Position numbers and translations under genes: made by a program
Notes under the pieces: generated by a model
Databases searched by the model: none
What the model saw: only the letters and a program-made list of their open reading frames with translations
What the model was told of the DNA's origin: nothing
Shown here: positions 6,930 through 13,008 of the stretch, one piece after another
Numbering within the stretch: the stretch's first letter is position 1
How the letters are laid out: each line of letters begins with the position of its first letter
Assembly: GCA_023420935.1 (NCBI GenBank)
Contig: JAEZUR010000199.1
Coordinates: 1 to 13,008 of the forward strand
Direction: 5' to 3'
Source: Bacillota bacterium
Lineage (GTDB): Bacteria; Bacillota; Clostridia; Lachnospirales; Lachnospiraceae
Length of the DNA stretch: 13,008 nt

Positions 6930-7454
6930 CTCATTAATTTATCAGAAATTATGTCTGTAAAGGGCAAAATCAAACACATTGAAGTTCCTTTCGAAAGAGA
7001 GAACTTTCGCCTAGATGGAATAGATTATAATTTTGTAGTTAAAAATCCAATGGAACTTACTATTACTAATCTTGGAGATAGAAAAGTGATGCTGGAGGGT
7101 AATACGAAATTATCACTATTAATTCCATGTAGTAGATGCCTTGAGGGCGTTGAGACTTTTTTTGATATACATATATCAAAAGATTTAGATTTCAACGAAA
7201 CTGACGAAGACAGAATCAAGGAATTAGATGAAACAAATTATATTGATGGATATAATCTGGATGTGGATCAACTTGTTTATGATGAGATATTAATAGACTT
7301 TCCTCTGAAAGTTTTATGCAGTGATACATGCAAAGGAATTTGTAATGTATGTGGTGCGAATCTCAATAAAGAAACCTGCAATTGTGACCAAGCTGTGGGA
7401 GACCCACGAATGTCAGTTATCCGAGATATCTTCAACAATTTTAAGGAGGTGTAA
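6927..7454 (+). CDS. YceD/DUF177 family cysteine-rich protein, partner of L32
   Basis: This 175-residue cytoplasmic protein belongs to the YceD (DUF177, YlbN in Bacillus) family, which is nearly always encoded just upstream of rpmF and is linked to ribosome or 23S rRNA metabolism; its exact biochemical role is not established. Eight cysteines are visible: C68-x2-C71 (CSRC) and a cluster C131, C135, C139, C142, C151, C153 (CSDTCKGICNVCG, then CNC). This arrangement suggests one or two bound zinc ions. The conserved C-terminal DPRM (159-162) is the family's DPR motif. The stop codon overlaps the region of the rpmF ribosome binding site, and the spacer to rpmF is 2 bases, so the genes are translationally close and co-transcribed from the consensus promoter. 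Family call firm; zinc binding inferred. Confidence 0.9.
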   Translation: MLINLSEIMSVKGKIKHIEVPFERENFRLDGIDYNFVVKNPMELTITNLGDRKVMLEGNTKLSLLIPCSRCLEGVETFFDIHISKDLDFNETDEDRIKELDETNYIDGYNLDVDQLVYDEILIDFPLKVLCSDTCKGICNVCGANLNKETCNCDQAVGDPRMSVIRDIFNNFKEV

Positions 7455-7456
7455 TC

Positions 7457-7636
7457 ATGTCAATCTGTCCAAAGAATAAATCTTCAAAAGCAAGAAGAGA
7501 CAGCCGTAGAGCAAACTGGAAAATGAGTGCTCCAAACTTAGTTAAATGTAGCAAATGTGGAGCTTTAATGATGTCACATAGAGTTTGTAAAGCTTGTGGA
7601 TCATACAATAAAAAAGAAATCATTTCTGCTGAATAA
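7457..7636 (+). CDS. rpmF: Large-subunit ribosomal protein bL32
   Basis: This 59-residue protein of the 50S subunit is shorter than usual gene-finding cutoffs. It shows the L32 pattern: KSSKARRDSRRANWKM (8-23), PNLVKCSKCG (26-35) and HRVCKACGSYN (41-51). The four cysteines C31, C34, C44 and C47 form the zinc ribbon of the Zn-containing (C+) form. The N-terminus MSICPKNKSS departs from the common MAVPKRKTS type and adds a fifth cysteine, C4. A strong AAGGAGGTG (7443-7451) overlaps the end of the upstream gene, giving a 5-base spacing to the ATG. A strong intrinsic terminator follows 21 bases after the stop. Confidence 0.96.
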   Translation: MSICPKNKSSKARRDSRRANWKMSAPNLVKCSKCGALMMSHRVCKACGSYNKKEIISAE

Positions 7637-7657
7637 TTAAATTGAATCACAGTAATC

Positions 7658-7684
7658 AGGACTAACTTACGTTAGTCCTTTTTT
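7658..7684 (+). terminator. Intrinsic terminator of the DUF177-rpmF operon
   Basis: A perfect 9-bp stem, AGGACTAAC (7658-7666) with GTTAGTCCT (7671-7679), closes a TTAC tetraloop. Six T residues (7679-7684) follow at once. On the minus strand the same hairpin has no T tract, so it should not terminate transcripts of the convergent exonuclease gene. Confidence 0.93.
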
Positions 7685-7686
7685 GC

Positions 7687-7719
7687 GTTCGCCCAGCATG
7701 AGCGAACTCTTATGAGAGT
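7687..7719. repeat. Tandem pair of small hairpins after the rpmF terminator
   Basis: GTTCGC (7687-7692) pairs with GCGAAC (7702-7707) around a 9-base loop. ACTCT (7706-7710) pairs with AGAGT (7715-7719) around TATG. The two share a base or two at the junction, so they would compete or stack. Neither is followed by a T tract in either direction. The GC content of the first is high for this AT-rich intergenic region. It may be a dispersed repeat or part of the 3' end of the exonuclease transcript; function unknown. Confidence 0.4.
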
Positions 7720-7747
7720 AATTGTTGGATCTATCATTTTGACTTGT

Positions 7748-8833
7748 CTATTTTATTAAAAACTGTAATATATTAAATGTATATTGCTTTAAGTTTTCTT
7801 GATTATGAAAAAAATCATCATCAATCTCAAGGTAGGTAACTTTGTCTTTGTAATCCTTTTTTAGGTAAGGTTTTAAATTTTCTCCATATTGTGGTGCAAA
7901 TAGCCCTGTTTTTTTTATATAACAATTAGAAGCCTTTGCTTTTGTCCGATATTCTTTCTCCACATATATGGCAACGCTTTTGTGAACTGCAATGTCTTCT
8001 TTGATCAGATAAAAATAGTCCTGATAATGATCAAAGAAAAATTTAAGTTCACCCTCATATAATGGAATGGTTAGGACGGCATTCTGTTTGTTTGCATTCA
8101 GTATAATCGATTCCTTTTCTATCGTGATAGGAACTGGAACCGGGTTTGATAAGTTAAATTGTATGGTAACACGTTGAGTGTCAAAAGTAGAAGAAGTGAT
8201 AGTTCCTTTACCGTTTATTAAATCGTAGTAACTAAGTATCTCAGTTAAATAGAGTAAATTCACAATGTCTTCTTCATTATGTAAGAGAAGGTAATGTAGA
8301 TGTGTTTCGATCTCAGGGTTTTTCAGAAATATACCATTAATATATTGGCTATATAGTTGAATCAATTCTCCGCCATCATAACAATCTTTTCGTGGTATAT
8401 TTAGTAGACTTTCCACAGTTTTTAATTTTAGGTTACTTAGTGGAAGATATTTTTTATAGGGTTGCAATTTTTTATATAAATCAAGACTTTCAATGTGAGA
8501 AAAATCAAAGTTAAGTTGATATTGAAGACATTTTTTTAACAGGTAAGGAAGGTCGAATCCAGTTCCATTATAGTGAATTAAGAGTTTAAAATTTTGTAAA
8601 AACTGAAAAAAACCTTGAATCATGTCTGCTTCACTGATATAATCATCTGCAAACCATTGGATTAGTTTCCAATCATTACCTTGGAAGTAGACACAGCCAA
8701 TCAGATAAACACTGGAAATATCAGCTGAAAAACCTGTTGTTTCAATATCAAAAAAAACCATATCTTCAAGATGGTAATGACAACCAAAGGAATAATTTAA
8801 TTGTGCAGTAATATTCTTTTGTATAAGTTTCAT
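7748..8833 (-). CDS. YprB-like RNase H-fold 3'-5' exonuclease (DEDD superfamily)
   Basis: The 361-residue product matches the YprB/RNase_H-like domain that cleaves nucleic acid with two metal ions; substrate not known. The N-terminal domain (about 20-205) carries the DEDD residues: FFDIETTG (27-34; D29, E31), IHYNGTGFDLPYL (86-98; N89, D94), SLDLY (116-120; D118) and HNEEDI (185-190; D189). Residues about 210-361 form a separate low-similarity region that I do not recognise, rich in aromatic and Lys residues, and without clear TPR repeats. It starts at the ATG at 8833, with AGGAGG 4 bases upstream. In Bacillus, yprB lies beside the helicase gene yprA; no helicase is next to it here. It is transcribed alone, convergent to rpmF and divergent from the CmpB-like gene. 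Nuclease fold confident; DNA or RNA substrate open. Confidence 0.85.
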   Translation of the reverse strand: MKLIQKNITAQLNYSFGCHYHLEDMVFFDIETTGFSADISSVYLIGCVYFQGNDWKLIQWFADDYISEADMIQGFFQFLQNFKLLIHYNGTGFDLPYLLKKCLQYQLNFDFSHIESLDLYKKLQPYKKYLPLSNLKLKTVESLLNIPRKDCYDGGELIQLYSQYINGIFLKNPEIETHLHYLLLHNEEDIVNLLYLTEILSYYDLINGKGTITSSTFDTQRVTIQFNLSNPVPVPITIEKESIILNANKQNAVLTIPLYEGELKFFFDHYQDYFYLIKEDIAVHKSVAIYVEKEYRTKAKASNCYIKKTGLFAPQYGENLKPYLKKDYKDKVTYLEIDDDFFHNQENLKQYTFNILQFLIK

Positions 8834-8879
8834 ATGGCCTCCTGATAAGCTGTTAAGATAGTGTTAAATATAGCTCTAG

Positions 8880-8894
8880 GGTATAGTATATACC
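8880..8894. promoter_or_regulatory. Palindrome GGTATA-GTA-TATACC in the divergent intergenic region
   Basis: This perfect 6-bp inverted repeat with a 3-base centre lies in the 202-base gap between the exonuclease gene (-) and the CmpB-like gene (+). It overlaps a possible minus-strand -10 (TATACT, 8890-8885) whose best -35 is poor (TTTCCT, 17 bases away). It could be an operator for the exonuclease gene. The rest of the gap (8895-9020) is AT-rich and shows no convincing plus-strand promoter or structured leader. Confidence 0.35.
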
Positions 8895-9035
8895 TTTCTT
8901 GCGAAATAGGAAATATTTATTTTAGTATATTTTTCATGGATCTTATGTTAAACTAATCCTGTGTTGTAAAAATATTGAAGATTTTTGTGGTGAAATTGAA
9001 ACATGCATAGCCATACATAGTAGAAGAGGTAAAAT

Positions 9036-9899
9036 ATGTGGGATACTAAATTTTTGGGATTTGACTATTATTTTATATTTTATAATTTTTTTCTCTATAG
9101 TTTTTTTGGATGGATTTACGAAAGCGTGTTAGTTTCAGTAAAGAAGAAAACATGGGTAAATCGTGGCTTTTTAAATGGACCTATGATTCCTCTTTATGGT
9201 GCAGGAGCAACGATTGTATACATATTATTAGGTGTTAGAACAGAAAATGCGGTTCTAGTATTTTTAGAAGGAATGATATTAGCATCCATATTAGAATATA
9301 TTACTTCATTTTTAATGGAGAGGATTTTTCATGCCAAATGGTGGGATTATAGTCAAAATCGATATAATCTGCATGGTAGAATTTGTGTAATGGCATCTCT
9401 GTTTTGGGGTTTTTTATCCATATTGATGACAGAAGTGCTTCAGCCATTGATGAATCAATTAATTGCTAACATACCTAGATTACAGGGCGAATTTGCCGGA
9501 TATTTTATTTTATTAGTATTTTTTACTGACTTAACGGTAACAGTAATTTATGCATTACAACTTGATAAGAAGGTTGCAGACATGCAAAGACTACGTGAAG
9601 AATTTACAGAGTATGTAATTAATTCTAAACTCCATGAAGCTACGGAAGAGCTTAGGACTAGACTTGAGAATACTCAGATTACGGAGTGGATGGAAGGGTT
9701 TCATGGTAAAAAATATTTTGATGAAATAGAAGCAAGATTTAAAAGCTTTATCACGAAATATCAAAAGGGTAGTGAGAAGAAATCCTTTGTACAGATACGT
9801 TTGTTAAAAGCATTTCCAAGTATTAGCTTTATCAACCGTGAATATGCATTGAGGGATTTAAAAGATAAACTTTTTGAAAAGAGAAAAAATAAGAAATAA
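9036..9899 (+). CDS. CmpB-like polytopic membrane protein (putative ABC-transporter type IV family), function unknown
   Basis: The 287-residue protein resembles the ABC_trans_CmpB family, named as a putative transporter but with no established function. About five membrane segments are visible, near residues 12-33, 50-66, 73-93, 115-138 and 152-175. The family signature lies between them: FFGWIYES (23-30), VNRGFLNGPMIPLYG (41-55), LEYITSFLMERIFHAKWWDYS (86-106) and NLHGRICVMASLFWG (111-125). The C-terminal 110 residues are hydrophilic, with a charged probable coiled coil (about 176-215), and should be cytoplasmic. AAGAGG precedes the ATG by 6 bases. The cardiolipin synthase gene begins 30 bases after its stop, so the two are likely one operon. 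No ATP-binding subunit is encoded nearby, so an ABC transporter role has no support here. Confidence 0.82.
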   Translation: MWDTKFLGFDYYFIFYNFFLYSFFGWIYESVLVSVKKKTWVNRGFLNGPMIPLYGAGATIVYILLGVRTENAVLVFLEGMILASILEYITSFLMERIFHAKWWDYSQNRYNLHGRICVMASLFWGFLSILMTEVLQPLMNQLIANIPRLQGEFAGYFILLVFFTDLTVTVIYALQLDKKVADMQRLREEFTEYVINSKLHEATEELRTRLENTQITEWMEGFHGKKYFDEIEARFKSFITKYQKGSEKKSFVQIRLLKAFPSISFINREYALRDLKDKLFEKRKNKK

Positions 9900-9929
9900 A
9901 AACTATACCATTCACGAAGGAGTGATATC

Positions 9930-11528
9930 ATGGAGGATAGTGGAAGATTTGAAGAACTGTTACAGAACAAAAATCGTATTAAAGAAGAATTAACTGGAAG
10001 AATTAAGAATAGTTTAAGCGGCTTTCTACGTGCTTGCGTAGTAGGTCTATTAGTGTTATTGCAATTTATCATTATTATTTTATTACCATTTATACTTAGT
10101 AATTTTACCGTTTATTTATATAGTTTTTTGGAGATTTTTAGTATTATAGTTATACTAAGTTTAGTTAATGATAAAAGAAGTTCGTCCTATAAGATTTCTT
10201 GGATTTGTATTGTATTGGTTTTACCTATTTCAGGACATATTATGTATGCTTTATGGGGAAAAACAGATTCTAAGAAGAAAATTGATAAGAAAATTTTAGC
10301 AAAACTACGACATGGGTATTCCTTCATTGAATATGATGATGAGGTTATGCATGCTTATGAGCAGACATATCCGCAGAAAATGCGTATGGCGAAATATTTA
10401 ACCTCTGAACATTTCCCGTTGTTTCGTAATAATAAGATTGATTATTATCCCATGGGAGAAGATGCGTTTGAAGTAATCTTTGATGAAATGGAAGCAGCAA
10501 AACATTTTATCTTAATTGATTTTTTTATTGTGGCAGAAGGTGCTATTTGGGATAAGTTTCATGAAATACTGGTGAAAAAATTAGCGGAAGGGGTTGAAGT
10601 GAAATTCCTTTATGACGATTTTGGTGCAATGATTCGTACCGATAGAGAATTTAAAAGAAAATTAGAAGCGGAAGGTTTTGAAGTCCGTATATTTAACCCA
10701 ATCCATCGATATACAGATAAGCTATACATGAATTATCGTAGTCACCAAAAGATTATTGTTGTAGATGGAAATATAGGATTTACAGGCGGATTTAATATTG
10801 CGGATGAATATGCTAATTTAGTCGATCGTTTTGGTGTATGGAAGGATAATGGAATTCGTATTGAAGGAGATGCTGTTTGGGGTTTGACCGTAACATTTCT
10901 ACAAATGTGGGAAGTGTGTTCGAAATATGAATATTTAAACTATACAAAATATAAACCTACTAAGAAATTTCCAGAGAATAATGTATTCTGTCAAGTGGTA
11001 GCAGATGGGCCAGCGAATAATCCGAATAATCCAATTGAAAATATATACAAGCAGATGATTCAATATTCTAAAGAATATCTTTATATTACAACGCCTTATC
11101 TTATTATTGAAGATGATATGATTGATAACTTAATCAATGCTGTTAAAAGTGGTATTGATGTTAGGATTATTACGCCGAATATTCCAGATAAAAAGAATGT
11201 CAAATGTCTCACAAATTATAATTATGGACAATTATTAAAATACGGTGTTCGTATTTATGAGTACACGCCAGGTTTTATACACGCGAAAACAATTATAAAC
11301 GAAGATTGTGGTATTGTCGGTACCATTAATATGGACTACCGCAGCTTCTATTTACATTATGAATGCGGAGTATTGATGTCCGATCCAGAGATTATTAAGA
11401 CAATCAAAGCAGATTTAGACGCAACGCTATTAGAAAGTCATGAATATACTTACGAAGAATGGAAGAACAGGCCTCTTAGTTTGAAACTAGTGCAGCCGAT
11501 TCTGAATTTATTTTCAACCTTAATGTAA
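9930..11528 (+). CDS. cls: Cardiolipin synthase (phospholipase D superfamily)
   Basis: This membrane enzyme joins two phosphatidylglycerols to make cardiolipin and glycerol. The 532-residue product has hydrophobic segments near 33-56, 62-80 and 88-108; the latter two form the PLDc_N-like region ending in SGHIMYALWG (101-110). Two PLD domains follow. The first active motif is H272-Q-K274-x4-D279 with GFTGGFN after it. The second is H451-A-K453-x4-E458, followed by D459 and GTINMDYRSFYLHYECG (464-480). The Asp of the second HKD is therefore replaced by Glu; His and Lys, the catalytic pair, are intact. There is an extra cytoplasmic N-terminal stretch of about 30 charged residues. GAAGGAG lies 7 bases before the ATG. 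It is paired with the CmpB-like gene. Other PLD phosphatidyltransferases are possible, but the layout is that of clostridial Cls. Confidence 0.93.
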   Translation: MEDSGRFEELLQNKNRIKEELTGRIKNSLSGFLRACVVGLLVLLQFIIIILLPFILSNFTVYLYSFLEIFSIIVILSLVNDKRSSSYKISWICIVLVLPISGHIMYALWGKTDSKKKIDKKILAKLRHGYSFIEYDDEVMHAYEQTYPQKMRMAKYLTSEHFPLFRNNKIDYYPMGEDAFEVIFDEMEAAKHFILIDFFIVAEGAIWDKFHEILVKKLAEGVEVKFLYDDFGAMIRTDREFKRKLEAEGFEVRIFNPIHRYTDKLYMNYRSHQKIIVVDGNIGFTGGFNIADEYANLVDRFGVWKDNGIRIEGDAVWGLTVTFLQMWEVCSKYEYLNYTKYKPTKKFPENNVFCQVVADGPANNPNNPIENIYKQMIQYSKEYLYITTPYLIIEDDMIDNLINAVKSGIDVRIITPNIPDKKNVKCLTNYNYGQLLKYGVRIYEYTPGFIHAKTIINEDCGIVGTINMDYRSFYLHYECGVLMSDPEIIKTIKADLDATLLESHEYTYEEWKNRPLSLKLVQPILNLFSTLM

Positions 11529-11543
11529 TTATAAGATAATCCA

Positions 11544-11594
11544 TTGCATTTTTGTAAAATTAGTGCATAATAATAGCATATAATTTGTGCTATT
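11544..11594 (+). promoter_or_regulatory. Promoter region of the beta-mannosidase gene with a dyad over the -10 box
   Basis: TATAAT (11579-11584) is bracketed by perfect 7-base inverted repeats, AATAGCA (11572-11578) and TGCTATT (11588-11594), with a 9-base centre. That -10 lacks a good -35 at 17 bases. An alternative upstream pair is TTGCAT (11544-11549), 16 bases, CATAAT (11566-11571). In either case the dyad sits where a repressor would block initiation, which fits an inducible sugar-use gene. The regulator is not identified. Confidence 0.5.
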
Positions 11595-11616
11595 TATTTG
11601 GCGGATTGGAGCATAT

Positions 11617-13008
11617 ATGAAAACAAAAATGTTAAATGATAATTGGAACATGCGAATAATTGGTGAAAATGTATTTCATCTGGATAATGAATTTATGGAA
11701 GCGAACGTACCAGGATCTGTATATGGTACTTTATTGGATTTAGGTAAAATCCCAGATCCCTTCTATCGCGATAATGAATTGCAGGCACTCAAATTAATGG
11801 AAAATGACTTTGAATATGAGACAAGCTTTCATATATCAAAGGAATTACTTGAGTGCGATGCAGTTCTTTTGCGTTTTGATGGAATTGATACTTTAGCTGA
11901 AGTATATTTGAACGATATTTTACTTGGTGAGCCTAACAATATGCACCGCATTTGGGAATATGATATTACTGGCTATACTAAAGATAAGGATAATAAAATT
12001 CGAGTGGTCTTACATTCGCCTACTAAGTTTATTGCTGCTGAAAATGAAATTTGTTATACAGGTGGTAGTTGGGATAGTATGGATGGATATCCACATCTTC
12101 GTAAGGCTCATTGTATGTTTGGATGGGATTGGGGTCCAAGACTTCCAGATGCAGGAATATGGAGAAATGTTAGCTTAATTGGTGTAGAAAAATGTCGTTT
12201 TGAACAGGTCTATATCACACAAAAACACAGCCCTAATCAAGTGGAATTAGATTTTGATGTTCAGGTGGAAGCTTATGCAGATATGGACATTGATGAAGCG
12301 ATTTCCATTACGGTAATCGATCCGGCTGGAAACGTATTTACTCAAAATAAGGATGGATTAATTCTTATCCCAGAACCAAAGCTTTGGTGGCCAAATGGTT
12401 ATGGCGAACAACCTTTATATACTGTTAAAGCAGTTATAACAGGAGAGAATAATACAGTCTTGGATATGTGGGAGAGGCGTATTGGTCTTAGAACCATGAA
12501 AGTAAAGCAAGAAAAGGATCAGTGGGGTGAAAGCTTTGCTCATGAAGTAAATGGGGTAACACTGTTTGCAATGGGAGCAGACTATATTCCAGAAGATAAT
12601 ATATTTAGTAGAATTACAGAAGAAAGAACGAGAAAACTTCTTTTAGATTGTGTTGCTGTAAATTATAATTCCATCCGTGTATGGGGTGGTGGATATTACC
12701 CAGATGACTATTTCTTTGATATATGTGATGAACTTGGATTAATGGTATGGCAAGATTTTATGTATGCCTGCGCCTCTTATGAACTTAATGATGAGTTTGA
12801 AGAGAATATTCGTATGGAGACCATTGATAATGTGCGTCGAATTCGCCACCATGCTTGTTTAGCTTTATGGTGTGGTAATAATGAAATGGAAACACAGACT
12901 TTGGATAAGGCTTGGAAGCCATCACAAAAGCAAACTTATGATTATATTAAACTATTTGAATACATTATACCAAATATATTAAAGGAAGAAGACCCTAATG
13001 CTTTCTAT
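11617..13008 (+). CDS. Beta-mannosidase, glycoside hydrolase family 2 (3' truncated)
   Basis: The enzyme would remove terminal beta-1,4-linked mannose from mannan-derived oligosaccharides. An open frame runs uninterrupted from ATG 11617 to the window end, giving 464 residues of a family usually above 800. There is no signal peptide (MKTKMLNDNWNMRIIGEN), so it acts in the cytoplasm on imported substrates. Residues 1-190 form the sugar-binding-like domain with VPGSVYGTLLDLGKIPDPFYRDNE (31-54) and FGWDWGPRLPDAGIWR. The immunoglobulin-like middle domain includes PKLWWPNGYGEQPLY. The catalytic barrel begins with GADYIPEDNIFSR, then NSIRVWGGGYYPDDYFFD, VWQDFMYACASY and ALWCGNNE, whose Glu, residue 423, is the expected acid/base. 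The nucleophile Glu lies past the edge. GGAG is 5 bases before the ATG. It follows cls by 88 bases with its own promoter signals. Confidence 0.95.
   Translation, partial: MKTKMLNDNWNMRIIGENVFHLDNEFMEANVPGSVYGTLLDLGKIPDPFYRDNELQALKLMENDFEYETSFHISKELLECDAVLLRFDGIDTLAEVYLNDILLGEPNNMHRIWEYDITGYTKDKDNKIRVVLHSPTKFIAAENEICYTGGSWDSMDGYPHLRKAHCMFGWDWGPRLPDAGIWRNVSLIGVEKCRFEQVYITQKHSPNQVELDFDVQVEAYADMDIDEAISITVIDPAGNVFTQNKDGLILIPEPKLWWPNGYGEQPLYTVKAVITGENNTVLDMWERRIGLRTMKVKQEKDQWGESFAHEVNGVTLFAMGADYIPEDNIFSRITEERTRKLLLDCVAVNYNSIRVWGGGYYPDDYFFDICDELGLMVWQDFMYACASYELNDEFEENIRMETIDNVRRIRHHACLALWCGNNEMETQTLDKAWKPSQKQTYDYIKLFEYIIPNILKEEDPNAFY

Noticed and set aside
8943..8970. Weak -35/-10-like strings upstream of the CmpB-like gene
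   Set aside because: Best combinations match only 3-4 of 6 bases per hexamer in AT-rich DNA; not distinguishable from background.
9761..10072. Minus-strand frame of 103 residues across the CmpB-cls junction
   Set aside because: Shadow of two well-supported plus-strand genes; composition reflects the complement of AT-rich coding sequence.
11924..12178. Plus-strand 84-residue frame inside the mannosidase gene
   Set aside because: It is in another frame within a long open GH2 reading frame with clear motifs; hydrophobic and without family resemblance.

Overview
The window reads as ordinary chromosome of a low-GC, anaerobic Firmicute. A clostridial Lachnospiraceae bacterium related to Lachnoclostridium/Clostridium phytofermentans fits best. 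The reasons are the strong AT bias, AAGGAGG-type ribosome binding sites, near-consensus sigma-A promoters, the fermentative pta-ackA pair, and a ribosomal protein L32 with the MSICPKNKSS-type N-terminus that I associate with Lachnospiraceae. The species assignment is inference. I see no phage genes, insertion sequences, CRISPR array, tRNA or rRNA, and no gene-free stretch over 300 bases.

Layout. (1) 1-783, +: C-terminal part of a P-type Ca2+-ATPase, cut by the window edge. (2) 784-2013, -: tmcAL, the tRNA-Met cytidine acetate ligase; its stop codon abuts the ATPase stop. (3) Divergent from it, 2132-4414, +: a secreted D,D-carboxypeptidase with SLH-like C-terminal repeats, then a DegV-family fatty-acid-binding protein. 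(4) 4579-6845, +: pta and ackA, behind their own promoter. (5) 6927-7636, +: a YceD/DUF177 protein and rpmF (L32), from a perfect consensus promoter to a strong terminator. (6) 7748-8833, -: a YprB-like DEDD exonuclease. (7) 9036-11528, +: a CmpB-like membrane protein of unknown function, then a cardiolipin synthase. (8) 11617 to the window end, +: N-terminal 464 residues of a cytoplasmic GH2 beta-mannosidase.

Functional links. Pta and AckA convert acetyl-CoA to acetate and ATP; TmcAL in the same neighbourhood uses acetate and ATP to modify tRNA-Met, and DUF177-rpmF supplies a ribosomal protein, so the middle of the window joins acetate metabolism to translation. DegV and Cls both touch membrane lipids, and the carboxypeptidase touches the cell wall. 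The mannosidase starts a carbohydrate-use region that runs off the right edge.

The points most worth a second look are the carboxypeptidase lacking the Asn of its SxN motif and carrying SLH-like repeats, the second HKD motif of Cls reading HKE, the CmpB-Cls pairing, and several promoter-associated dyads, notably a perfect 7-bp inverted repeat bracketing the -10 box before the mannosidase gene. I found no convincing new multi-gene system.
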